Positions 47,398 through 54,850 of a DNA stretch of 64,000 nucleotides are shown here, one piece after another. Source of the DNA: an uncultured Prochlorococcus sp. (GTDB taxonomy: Bacteria > Cyanobacteriota > Cyanobacteriia > PCC-6307 > Cyanobiaceae). The notes beneath the pieces were generated by a model. That model saw only the letters and a program-made list of their open reading frames with translations, was not told where the DNA came from and made no database searches. Position 1 is the stretch's first letter. Each line of letters starts with the position of its first letter. The stretch spans positions 1 through 64,000 of the forward strand of contig CACJPB010000005.1 in NCBI GenBank assembly GCA_902595175.1, given 5' to 3'. A program made the position numbers and the translations under genes.

Positions 47398-47586
47398 ATG
47401 TCACTATCGTCATACCGTATGCACAGAATTTATCTTGCAGCGACCATGAATTATGGTCTTGGTTCTAATGATCTTGAAGAGTTGGCCTACTACAACAAAA
47501 TCAGAAAAGAGATGAATGATATGAAAAAAGAACCCTTTAAAAGAGGGATACCTCTTAATTGGGATAACCCCGCAAAAATAGATTAA
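47398..47586 (+). CDS. Hypothetical protein, 62 aa
   Basis: The protein from this ATG starts MSLSSYRMHRIYLAATMNYG and ends KRGIPLNWDNPAKID. It is helical and basic, and reads as a real soluble protein of unknown family. A TTG four codons upstream is an alternative start. The next small peptide starts at its stop (TAATG overlap). Confidence 0.6.
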   Translation: MSLSSYRMHRIYLAATMNYGLGSNDLEELAYYNKIRKEMNDMKKEPFKRGIPLNWDNPAKID

Positions 47587-47672
47587 TGAATCTTAATACT
47601 TATTTATTAATTGATGGAAGTCTTATGCTGATTGGTCTGCCTTTACTGATGATTTTTAAAGGAAAAAAATAA
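47586..47672 (+). CDS. Tiny single-helix membrane peptide, 28 aa
   Basis: The peptide has a polar N-terminus (MNLNTYLLIDGS), a hydrophobic stretch LMLIGLPLLMIF and a basic end KGKK. The ATG overlaps the TAA of the upstream gene, which suggests translational coupling. No family is recognised, and chance cannot be excluded at this size. Confidence 0.4.
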   Translation: MNLNTYLLIDGSLMLIGLPLLMIFKGKK

Positions 47673-47775
47673 TCTAAACCTATAGATTTTAACCATATTC
47701 AAATTCAATTGTTGATCCTTTATCCGTATAAGGGAGTTCCTCAAACCGTACAAAATTTATTAGTCGAATTGCTTG

Positions 47776-47809
47776 CTTGACTAGTTAGAACATTATTGTA
47801 GTAGTCAAG
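47776..47809 (+). promoter_or_regulatory. Inverted repeat just before a small ORF
   Basis: CTTGACTA and TAGTCAAG form a perfect 8-base inverted repeat with an 18-base spacer. It ends 5 bases before the ATG at 47815, so it would overlap the ribosome-binding region. It could be a protein-binding site or an RNA hairpin that hides the start. Confidence 0.35.
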
Positions 47810-47814
47810 AGCAA

Positions 47815-47952
47815 ATGTCTACCAAATTCACCTTAAAAGAAGATCATAAATCTGAGATTGAAGAAAGATCAGAAGAAGAACTTCTTGAGGAAGAAATGAG
47901 GAATCAGCAAACATTGGATAGCTTTGTTGAATCTGATAAGAACTGGAGCTGA
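47815..47952 (+). CDS. Hypothetical acidic protein, 45 aa
   Basis: The sequence starts MSTKFTLKEDHKSEIEERSE and contains EEELLEEEMRN, so a highly charged helix is likely. No family is recognised. It lies immediately after an inverted repeat. Confidence 0.45.
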   Translation: MSTKFTLKEDHKSEIEERSEEELLEEEMRNQQTLDSFVESDKNWS

Positions 47953-47979
47953 TCAAAACTTATTTCTTGGGATAAAGTT

Positions 47980-48105
47980 ATGAAATTAAAAAGATCACGA
48001 TTCTCAATCTTGAATAAAGAAAGTAGAGAAATTGACTATACCAAAGGAATTTTCAAGAGAACAATTCAAGCTAAAATTGAATCTTATAAAGATCCCGAAG
48101 ATTAA
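47980..48105 (+). CDS. Possible small basic protein, 41 aa
   Basis: It starts MKLKRSRFSILNKESREIDY and ends ESYKDPED. It lies 27 bases after the previous small gene. Nothing is recognised; coding status is uncertain. Confidence 0.35.
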   Translation: MKLKRSRFSILNKESREIDYTKGIFKRTIQAKIESYKDPED

Positions 48106-48160
48106 GATAAGAGAGATACAATCCAAGCTTAAAATTATTGATGCTTGATAGGATCTAAAT

Positions 48161-48463
48161 TTAGTTATTCTTTTTTTTCTTCTTCTTATCCTTTTTTTTC
48201 TTCTTTACCTTTTCATAAACCTCATCAGCCTTCTGTTCAATATTGTCCAGCTTACTTGAAAGTTCCTTTAAAGTTTTTGCTTTTCCCTCTTTAACTATGG
48301 TATTTTTTAGCTCAATAATCTTAACAGGCTCTTCTTTAACTACAGTATCTTTTTTCTCTTCAGTTTTAATTCCAAACTTACCTTTTATAAAATTGGCTAA
48401 AAAGATAAGAACAGGTACATGGGCTAGACCACCTATTACTATTCTTGTTTCTGAATAAGCCAT
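48161..48463 (-). CDS. Membrane-anchored protein with polylysine tail, 100 aa
   Basis: The N-terminus MAYSETRIVIGGLAHVPVLI and the following FLANFIKG form one predicted membrane helix. A charged helical middle follows (residues about 33-83), and the end is almost pure lysine (YEKVKKKKKDKKKKKKNN). The lysine tail sits on a repetitive tract of T/C on the plus strand, which is prone to slippage. The family is unknown. Confidence 0.6.
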   Translation of the reverse strand: MAYSETRIVIGGLAHVPVLIFLANFIKGKFGIKTEEKKDTVVKEEPVKIIELKNTIVKEGKAKTLKELSSKLDNIEQKADEVYEKVKKKKKDKKKKKKNN

Positions 48464-48604
48464 TTAAAAGTTAAAAGCCCTGAGATATTTAAGCATAAAT
48501 TTAATTTTTAAATTTGATTTATTAAGCCAATAAATATTATTAATCATTTCTTGATTCGTAGATCAAAAATCTTGCTATTAATTAAGTAGAGACTTTTTTA
48601 TTAA

Positions 48605-48694
48605 ATGCCATTAGACGTATTTCTAATGAACATGTGTGTTGTAGTTATAGCGTTGCTTATCAGAAGAGAAATCAAACTTAAGAAGGCGAGATAA
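48605..48694 (+). CDS. Tiny membrane peptide, 29 aa
   Basis: MPLDVFLMNMCVVVIALLI is followed by the basic tail RREIKLKKAR: one helix with positive-inside residues. The next small gene begins 4 bases after its stop. Not recognised. Confidence 0.42.
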   Translation: MPLDVFLMNMCVVVIALLIRREIKLKKAR

Positions 48695-48697
48695 ATT

Positions 48698-48817
48698 ATG
48701 AAAACACAAATTTTTAAAGAGCATTACATTCCAAATATCCAGGCTGTTACTCTTTTAATAATGCTTCTTCTGTGCCTGTGGTTACCGCTTGCACTCAGAT
48801 TCTTATTAATAATTTAA
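48698..48817 (+). CDS. Small membrane peptide, 39 aa
   Basis: MKTQIFKEHYIPNIQAVTLL is a polar start leading into the helix TLLIMLLLCLWLPLALRFLL. It is likely cotranscribed with the 29-residue peptide before it. Not recognised. Confidence 0.5.
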   Translation: MKTQIFKEHYIPNIQAVTLLIMLLLCLWLPLALRFLLII

Positions 48818-48845
48818 TCAAACTAATTAGTTATTACTCTTATCC

Positions 48846-49022
48846 TTAAACTCTGCTATTTCCTAATTTTGTTTTAAAGATCTTATATTGAACTTCTGGT
48901 TCGTCATCTTCAACAGCTTTATCTGTCTTATCTGCAATTTCTAGGTATTCTGCAACCTTATCTTCCTTAACCTTAAGTTTTGCAAGGAGCATAAATGGAG
49001 TATCTGATCCAAAACTAGACAA
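48846..49022 (-). pseudogene. Truncated antibiotic-biosynthesis-monooxygenase-like gene
   Basis: From a TTG, the 58-residue frame reads MSSFGSDTPFMLLAKLKVKE and then DKVAEYLEIADKTDKAVEDD. This matches the N-terminal half of ABM-fold proteins (LLAKLKVK ... EYLEIADKTDKAV). The expected second half of the fold is missing; the end KIFKTKLGNSRV does not resemble the family. It is probably a decayed or truncated copy. The family match is from memory. Confidence 0.5.
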
Positions 49023-49113
49023 AAAAAAGACTCTTGCAAGCCTGGGTGATGGGTTTTGATTATTACAAATTAATTAGAAACACACAATACCATAAATAGT
49101 TAATTTTTATTAC

Positions 49114-49141
49114 TTACAAACACCATATGTAGTGCTAAGAT
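49114..49141 (+). promoter_or_regulatory. Promoter candidate for a short transcript
   Basis: TTACAA at 49114-49119 is spaced by 16 bases from TAAGAT at 49136-49141. Transcription would begin near 49148 and stop at the terminator at 49208, a transcript of about 60 bases. Confidence 0.4.
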
Positions 49142-49147
49142 TTATTA

Positions 49148-49208
49148 AAGGCTGGGTGATGGGGATTATCCTGCTTTTTGTCTGGGGCGAAGCTAACGCC
49201 CTTTTTTT
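49148..49208 (+). ncRNA. Candidate small RNA of about 60 nt
   Basis: The stretch starts near GGCTGGGTGATGGGGATTAT and ends in a strong terminator hairpin. It has no ORF of its own and is GC-rich compared with its surroundings. The 12-mer CTGGGTGATGGG at 49152 also occurs at 49042. Both ends are inferred, not measured. Confidence 0.38.
49185..49208 (+). terminator. Rho-independent terminator
   Basis: GGGCG and CGCCC form a stem around a 7-base loop, followed by seven T. No plus-strand protein gene ends here, so it marks the end of a non-coding transcript. Confidence 0.8.
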
Positions 49209-49356
49209 ATGGATATAACTTTTTAATAGCCTCTTTTTGTTCTTGTTTTTTTATTTCTTCAGCATCATAAACAGGACAAGTATTTTGATTAAGTGATGAG
49301 AAAAAAGCACTTTTTTTAAAACGTTTGAATACAGGAGTCAATAGTAAAAGTTTCAT
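49207..49356 (-). CDS. Hypothetical protein, 49 aa
   Basis: It starts MKLLLLTPVFKRFKKSAFFS and ends in a charged helix (EEIKKQEQKEAIKKLYP). It looks like a small protein with a hydrophobic N-terminus. The stop lies in the T-run of the opposite-strand terminator. Not recognised. Confidence 0.5.
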   Translation of the reverse strand: MKLLLLTPVFKRFKKSAFFSSLNQNTCPVYDAEEIKKQEQKEAIKKLYP

Positions 49357-49391
49357 TGCTTATATTCGCTAAATTGCTCAAACATAATTAA

Positions 49392-49535
49392 TTACTGCAG
49401 AGGAAACACTCTGTTTAAATTTTCTTTTCTCTCTTCATCCAATACAACACCCTGTGGTAATTTCTTAATCAACTTTGGAATAGCTTTTTTTGTTTCCTCT
49501 CTACAGAAATTAATTCTATAAGTAGCTTCTTTTTT
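49392..49535 (-). pseudogene. ORF remnant with protein-like C-terminus
   Basis: A 47-codon open frame contains EATYRINFCREETKKAIPKL and then IKKLPQGVVLDEERKENLNR, which looks like real protein. It has no ATG or GTG at its head: an in-frame TAA precedes it directly within an eight-A run (minus strand). A frameshift in that homopolymer could have cut it off from its start. The family is unknown. Confidence 0.35.
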
Positions 49536-49744
49536 TTATATTCGTTTTAATTAATCCATCTTTTTGAAGCGATGGGTAGAAACCATGGTTGTATCTAGAG
49601 ATATTAATTTATAAATATTTCACCTATCTTTTTAGCAACAAATCTTGATAAAAAAATTAAAAATATGGATTATCTAAAAATAAAGAAAGTTAATTTGGTA
49701 TCGCATGTACCGTTTATATGTTTTTTGAAAGCTATTAATTGGAT

Positions 49745-49927
49745 ATGAGTTATTTTGCTGAACCAAACCATATTGAATATGATGCATGGTTCGATGAAAA
49801 CATCGACCCAGTGGATCTTGTTGATTACACAAATGAAAAGGAGTTCAGTGATTCGGTACACTTTAAGTTCCATAAGATGTCCACTAGAAATTTAACGATT
49901 GGTTCTTCTGATAATTTTCACTGGTAA
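49745..49927 (+). CDS. Hypothetical acidic protein, 60 aa
   Basis: MSYFAEPNHIEYDAWFDENI is the start; the sequence is rich in Asp, His and aromatic residues and ends SSDNFHW. A TTG two codons upstream is possible. Not recognised, but it looks like a real protein. Confidence 0.55.
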   Translation: MSYFAEPNHIEYDAWFDENIDPVDLVDYTNEKEFSDSVHFKFHKMSTRNLTIGSSDNFHW

Positions 49928-49963
49928 ATAAAAGATTTTTCACTCCATAAATATTTAGGAATC

Positions 49964-50341
49964 TTACGCAGAATATGTCCCATCACTTTCTCTTCTTGCC
50001 TTAGCTAATACAATTTCATCTACAACTTTTTCAATCATGTAAGCACTTTTTTTACCAAAACATTTTTCTTTTTTAATACTCTCAAAATCATTTGGGATTA
50101 AATCATTATGTTCACAACAGTCGCATTTAATATCAATTTTCTTACCTCTGAAAACCTCTAGAGCTCTAGAAAAAATCCATTGCTGAACTGAAATACTTTC
50201 CCAACTATCAAAATTCGACCATTCATCAAAATCCCTATTAAGGATGCTTTTTAATCCATCAGCCTGATTTACATCTACTAAGAATGAATCTTTTCTTGGT
50301 TCATCATTAATACCAATTGTTTTGACAGAATTTTGATTCAT
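49964..50341 (-). CDS. Hypothetical protein with a CxCC motif, 125 aa
   Basis: This soluble acidic protein has a cysteine cluster in DIKCDCCEHNDLI near residue 75 and a further KEKCFGKK. These could bind a metal. The end is helical (YMIEKVVDEIVLAKARR). No family is recognised. It is 69 bases downstream of the cupin gene on the same strand. Confidence 0.68.
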   Translation of the reverse strand: MNQNSVKTIGINDEPRKDSFLVDVNQADGLKSILNRDFDEWSNFDSWESISVQQWIFSRALEVFRGKKIDIKCDCCEHNDLIPNDFESIKKEKCFGKKSAYMIEKVVDEIVLAKARRESDGTYSA

Positions 50342-50410
50342 TAAATATAGATTGATTGAGTAGCTTTATAAATCTAGAGGATAATTTCAAAATATAAACA
50401 AAAAAATATC

Positions 50411-50878
50411 TCAAATAAAATCATTAATTGCTTTATCCAATCTAGAAGTATGATTTGTATTTCTGAGTAATTCAAAATCCTTAAAATCAAAGCCAGGGCC
50501 AACACAACAACTCATTAAAGTAAATTCGCCTGTACTTTTTGCAGCTTGCCAATATCCAGATGGGATCATTTCTACTGGGTTATTGGAATCTAAAATAAAA
50601 TTTCTTATTAACTTATTATCATTATCTAGGCACCATAAATTAAGAGGATCGCCCCTTAAATAAATCCAAATTTCATCAGCATTTTTTAATCTGTGCCAAG
50701 CACTTTTTGCATCTCTCTCCAAAAGATAATAAATTCCCGTAATAAAGTTTCTACTTTGGCCATCTTGCCTTATTAGAGAATTCTCACTCCTTACTATCTC
50801 TCTAAACCATCCACCCTCAGGATGAGGAGATAAATTGAATTGTTTAATTATTTCTATGTTTTTTTTATTAGGATTCAC
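50411..50878 (-). CDS. DUF985 cupin-family protein
   Basis: This 155-residue protein from GTG contains FNLSPHPEGGWFREI, SRNFITGIYYLLERDAKSAW, HRLKNADEIWIYLRGDPL and GYWQAAKSTGEFTLMSCCVG. This is the DUF985 single-domain cupin family; the His and Glu residues in the barrel may hold a metal. The substrate is unknown. The length is normal. Confidence 0.9.
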   Translation of the reverse strand: MNPNKKNIEIIKQFNLSPHPEGGWFREIVRSENSLIRQDGQSRNFITGIYYLLERDAKSAWHRLKNADEIWIYLRGDPLNLWCLDNDNKLIRNFILDSNNPVEMIPSGYWQAAKSTGEFTLMSCCVGPGFDFKDFELLRNTNHTSRLDKAINDFI

Positions 50879-50960
50879 ATCATAAAAATATCTTTTAAGT
50901 TTCTCTTATAGTTAAAATCTAACTGAAAATAAATCAAAATAAACTATATTTTCTAAAAAA

Positions 50961-51104
50961 TTAAGCACAAATAACTGACAAATCTACAAAATTTTTATTT
51001 TCATCTGCCAGTTCAGTAATGATTCTATTGAGCCATTCAGAGGTCGTTTCACAATAACCTACATTTAAAATAGTTTTTTGCTTGGCCGTTTCTTCTTTAT
51101 TCAT
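50961..51104 (-). CDS. Hypothetical protein, 47 aa
   Basis: The protein MNKEETAKQKTILNVGYCET continues to ITELADENKNFVDLSVICA. It reads like a compact soluble protein. Not recognised. It lies on the same strand upstream of the cupin gene, 82 bases away. Confidence 0.48.
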   Translation of the reverse strand: MNKEETAKQKTILNVGYCETTSEWLNRIITELADENKNFVDLSVICA

Positions 51105-51235
51105 AGTAGAAGTATTTTTATATAAAATTAGTCTTTAATTAAATCTTTGTGAATAAGTCTTAATTACTATCTATTTTAAAAAGTTGTATTTAATACATAT
51201 TCAAGAACTGCTAGTAAACAAATAAAATTAAATCG

Positions 51236-51263
51236 TTGACAAGAAAATGTATACAAGTAAGAG
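51236..51263 (+). promoter_or_regulatory. Promoter of the 61-aa gene
   Basis: A perfect TTGACA at 51236-51241 is spaced by 16 bases from TAAGAG at 51258-51263, 25 bases before the ATG of the following gene. It is a clear -35 box in a genome where these are usually weak. Confidence 0.55.
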
Positions 51264-51287
51264 TAGAAAAAATTTATTATTTAACCT

Positions 51288-51473
51288 ATGAATAACATCA
51301 AGATTGAGGAATTGATGAAAGTAAGGTTCGATGGTATTGCTAATAGAATTGGGCAATTAAGCAAAAGGGAAAGTGAGTCTTTATTACTTGAGCATCTTGA
51401 GTGGCTGGAAGGAGGATGGGAGACTGAAGAAATCTTATTTTTAAAAAAGCCTTACAGAAAATGGTGGTTCTAA
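51288..51473 (+). CDS. Hypothetical protein, 61 aa
   Basis: MNNIKIEELMKVRFDGIANR begins a mostly helical protein ending KKPYRKWWF. It has its own good promoter and stands alone. Not recognised; it converges on thiD. Confidence 0.62.
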   Translation: MNNIKIEELMKVRFDGIANRIGQLSKRESESLLLEHLEWLEGGWETEEILFLKKPYRKWWF

Positions 51474-51491
51474 CTCCACTTTTATAAATAA

Positions 51492-52271
51492 TTAATGGTG
51501 GCCTAAAGGACCAGGGCCAGAGCCTATTTTATAAGAATTGTCTAAAGATTTCTCAACAAATAATTTTGCTTTTTGTATGGAATCAAATAGATCAAAACCT
51601 AAAGCCATGTAACCACAAATAGCAGCACTCAAAGTACAGCCGCTACCGTGGGTATTTTTTGTATTTATAAAATTATTAAATAGCCACTCTTTTCTACCAT
51701 TTAAGTCAAGGAAAAAATCCTTCCCTTTCATATCTTTTAAACCGCCACCTTTAATAAGTATCGCTTTAGCTCCAAGACCAATAATTTTTCTTGCCGAATT
51801 TTCGATATCTTCTTTACTCCTTATTTCTAGGCCAGAAAGTAGATTTGCTTCATAAATATTTGGAGTCACCAAATCAGCAATTGGTAATAAGAGTTTTTTA
51901 TAAGCATTAATAGCAGAATCTTCCAGTAATTTAGAACCAGTTTTTGTAACCATTACTGGGTCAATAATTTTGGTTATTTTGTATGTATTTAATTTTGAAG
52001 CAGTATCATTAATTATCCTTTCATTTAATAACATTCCAGTTTTTAAGGCATCAATACCAAAATCAGCAAATAAAGTATCTAACTGATTTAATAAAGTATT
52101 CTTCTCTACTGGTTGAACGCATGTAACCTCTATACTATTTTGTGCGGTAATACATGTAATAACAGAACATCCATGTACTTTAAGGGCCATAAAAGTTCTC
52201 AAGTCAGCCTGTATACCTGCTCCACCCCCAGAGTCACTACCGCCTATTGAAAGTGCAATTTTAGAATACAT
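51492..52271 (-). CDS. thiD: Hydroxymethylpyrimidine/phosphomethylpyrimidine kinase
   Basis: This 259-residue ribokinase-like enzyme phosphorylates HMP twice for thiamine synthesis. It begins [20 protein letters not shown] and has [29 protein letters not shown] and the catalytic [20 protein letters not shown]. The length is normal. It is 49 bases downstream of tenA, and together they form a thiamine salvage pair. Confidence 0.96.
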   Translation of the reverse strand: MYSKIALSIGGSDSGGGAGIQADLRTFMALKVHGCSVITCITAQNSIEVTCVQPVEKNTLLNQLDTLFADFGIDALKTGMLLNERIINDTASKLNTYKITKIIDPVMVTKTGSKLLEDSAINAYKKLLLPIADLVTPNIYEANLLSGLEIRSKEDIENSARKIIGLGAKAILIKGGGLKDMKGKDFFLDLNGRKEWLFNNFINTKNTHGSGCTLSAAICGYMALGFDLFDSIQKAKLFVEKSLDNSYKIGSGPGPLGHH

Positions 52272-52320
52272 AATTTAATAACTCGTTTTTGAAAGTAATA
52301 TAAATAAATTTTAATTTAAA

Positions 52321-52944
52321 TCAGAAATCTGAATATGCATTAAAAAAATCTAACTCCAATTCCATTGCTCTCCTATATAAATATTTGGCCTTATTAATGT
52401 CATATGTTTCTTTATTAGTCTCAATAAGATTCTCAAGTGAATCTGCTAGCTTTTCAAAACTCTCATCAGAATAAGTAATTATCCATTCTTTATATTTAAT
52501 GTCAAAATCCTCCTTGTACAAACTTTTTCCTATCCAAGAATAAAGTCGCATACATGGAGTCATTGCAAACATTATTTCAATAGAGCTAAGTCTTTTGGAA
52601 GTATAATTAAGAAAGTCTGTATAATTTTTAGTAGCTTTTTTTATATAGTTCTTGGACAAATCAATATCCCATTCTTTTGCATACGTTTCATGAAGTATTA
52701 ACTCCTCTGAAACGCCCATTAAAAGTTCACTTAACTTCCTTATTGAGTACTTATCTTTTGATTTTGAAACAGCAAGACCATAAGCCTTTGCAAAAGTCTC
52801 TAAAAAGAAATAATCTTGAGCTAAATATTCTTGAAATATATTTTTAGGTAGACTTCCATTCTTTAAACCTTGAACAAATTTTGTATTTAAACTTAGTAAG
52901 GCAATCTCGTAATTATCCTCCCAAAGTTTTTTTGTTATTTTCAT
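52321..52944 (-). CDS. tenA: Thiaminase II / aminopyrimidine aminohydrolase
   Basis: This 207-residue helical enzyme recovers hydroxymethylpyrimidine from damaged thiamine. It shows FLETFAKAYGLAVSKSKDK, HETYAKEWDIDL and the catalytic cysteine in MTPCMRLYSWIGKSLY. The product feeds ThiD, encoded next on the same strand. No TPP riboswitch was recognised upstream. Confidence 0.93.
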   Translation of the reverse strand: MKITKKLWEDNYEIALLSLNTKFVQGLKNGSLPKNIFQEYLAQDYFFLETFAKAYGLAVSKSKDKYSIRKLSELLMGVSEELILHETYAKEWDIDLSKNYIKKATKNYTDFLNYTSKRLSSIEIMFAMTPCMRLYSWIGKSLYKEDFDIKYKEWIITYSDESFEKLADSLENLIETNKETYDINKAKYLYRRAMELELDFFNAYSDF

Positions 52945-53029
52945 TTTTTTGATTTTTAGTTATTCTAAAATTTTTTATATTTTTTACCTACAAACTTAAT
53001 CTTATTTTTCTAGGATTAAGGAAAAAATT

Positions 53030-54526
53030 ATGAAAGAAATAAATATTTTATGGTTTAAGAAAGATTTAAGAATTTTTGATAACGAAGCTCTCTGTGAGGC
53101 TATAAAAGATAATGATATTTTACCTATTTATATTATTGAGTTAGATATTTGGAGCCAAAATACTCATTCAGATAGACAATGGCAATTTTGCAAAGAAAGT
53201 TTAATAGATTTAAGAAATGCACTCGCTGAAATTGGACAACCATTAATTATTAGGACTGGCAATGTTATTAATATTTTTGATGAAATTAGTTCAAAATTTA
53301 AAATAAAAGGTATATACAGCCATCAAGAAACCGGAGATTGGCTTACTTATAAAAGAGATAAAAAAGTAAGGGGATGGGCTTTAAGCAAAAATATTATTTG
53401 GAAGGAATTTCTACAATTTTCAGTTTTTAGAGGAAACTTAGATAGGAATAATTGGTCTAAAAAGTGGCAAGAAAATTCAAAAAAAAACTTACTTAAAGCT
53501 CCATTAAGAATAAATTCTATTAACTTTCATATTGGCGAAATACCCTCAGACGAAATTTTTACCTTTAAAAAAGAAACTTGTCCAGGAAGAATGCAAGGTG
53601 GAAGAAAGAAAGGTTTAGAAAGAATGCAATACTTCTTTTGTAATAAATTAGATTCTTATTCAAAAGATATATCTAGCCCAGAAAAATCATTTGATAGTTG
53701 TACAAGATTATCCCCATATATTTGTTGGGGATGCATTTCATTAAAAGAAATTTTTAAAAAGGCAAATATATCAAAAAACAATAATTCCAGGATGTTAAAA
53801 AGCAGATTAACTTGGCATTGTCATTTTATTCAGAAACTTGAAAGTGAACCAGAACTAGAGTTTAGGGAATACCATCCTTTTTTTAAAAATATTAGAGAAA
53901 AAAATAATGAATTACTTTTTTCATGGAGTTCAGGTAATACGGGCTTTCCTTTTATAGATGCATGCATGCGTTCATTAAATTTCAATGGATGGATTAACTT
54001 TAGGATGCGAGCGATGTTAATGTCTTTTGCTAGTTATAATTTATGGCTACCATGGCAAGATTCAGGTTCTGAATTGGCAAATAAATTTGTAGATTATGAG
54101 CCTGGAATACATTGGAACCAATGCCAAATGCAATCTGGAACTACGTCTATAAATACCAATAGAATTTATAATCCTATTAAGCAGGGAAAAGATCATGATC
54201 CTCAAGGAAAATTTATAAAAGAATGGATACCAGAATTAAAGGATATATCTCTTAATTTCATTCATGAACCATGGCTATTATCTAGATTTAATGAAGAAGA
54301 ATATGAACAAATTAATTACATAAGACCAATAATTGACATCCCAAAGAGCACTACAAATGCAAAGAAGAAAATTCACGAAATCACTAAAAAGGATGGATAT
54401 TGGGATATCTCAAAAGAAATTTATTTAAAGCATGGCTCTAGAAAAAGGCTTAGAAAAAATACAAATAATAAAAGAATTGTTACTAAGGGAAAGGAAAAAC
54501 AATACGAACTTAAATTAGATTTCTAA
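53030..54526 (+). CDS. Photolyase/cryptochrome (FAD-binding)
   Basis: This 498-residue member of the photolyase/cryptochrome superfamily starts INILWFKKDLRIFDNEAL, the usual photolyase N-terminal domain. The FAD domain contains RLSPYICWGCISLKEI, the SGNTGFPFIDACMRSL stretch, NFRMRAMLMSFASYNLWLPW and INTNRIYNPIKQGKDHDPQG. It is a second light-dependent repair or signalling protein in the window, unrelated in sequence to the one at 12.5-14.0 kb. Repair versus signalling cannot be told from sequence. Confidence 0.92.
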   Translation: MKEINILWFKKDLRIFDNEALCEAIKDNDILPIYIIELDIWSQNTHSDRQWQFCKESLIDLRNALAEIGQPLIIRTGNVINIFDEISSKFKIKGIYSHQETGDWLTYKRDKKVRGWALSKNIIWKEFLQFSVFRGNLDRNNWSKKWQENSKKNLLKAPLRINSINFHIGEIPSDEIFTFKKETCPGRMQGGRKKGLERMQYFFCNKLDSYSKDISSPEKSFDSCTRLSPYICWGCISLKEIFKKANISKNNNSRMLKSRLTWHCHFIQKLESEPELEFREYHPFFKNIREKNNELLFSWSSGNTGFPFIDACMRSLNFNGWINFRMRAMLMSFASYNLWLPWQDSGSELANKFVDYEPGIHWNQCQMQSGTTSINTNRIYNPIKQGKDHDPQGKFIKEWIPELKDISLNFIHEPWLLSRFNEEEYEQINYIRPIIDIPKSTTNAKKKIHEITKKDGYWDISKEIYLKHGSRKRLRKNTNNKRIVTKGKEKQYELKLDF

Positions 54527-54653
54527 ATTTTATTGTCAGAAATTTCCAGACTCCTTTTAGGGCATAGGAAAGTTTTTTAAATTTCGCAATTAAATATATA
54601 AATCCACGACGAACTAATGCAAGCTTTAATGTATTTATAAGAATATATTAATT

Positions 54654-54827
54654 ATGTCTGAAAGATTTGAATGGGACGATACCAATAGTTCAGGTATATG
54701 GTGGAGTACTAATGTAAGTATCAGAGACGAATGCATTTTGCTCAAAGAAGATACTAAATGCGAAGATTCTGATATCGTAGAACTTCTTAGGAGTATTGCA
54801 CAAAATATTGAAGATAATGGCCTTTAA
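54654..54827 (+). CDS. Hypothetical acidic protein, 57 aa
   Basis: MSERFEWDDTNSSGIWWSTN starts a compact, acidic protein with two cysteines (DECILL, TKCEDS). It is AT-rich but protein-like. Not recognised. It converges on pip. Confidence 0.55.
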   Translation: MSERFEWDDTNSSGIWWSTNVSIRDECILLKEDTKCEDSDIVELLRSIAQNIEDNGL

Positions 54828-54850
54828 TTTTTAAAGGAATATTCTCCCTT

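Noticed and set aside
48121..48150. CAAGC/GCTTG inverted repeat after the 100-residue gene
   Set aside because: Short arms and long AT spacer; likely chance.
49664..49748. 27-codon plus-strand frame before the 60-residue gene
   Set aside because: Too short, no hydrophobic or repeated design, and could arise by chance in AT-rich sequence.
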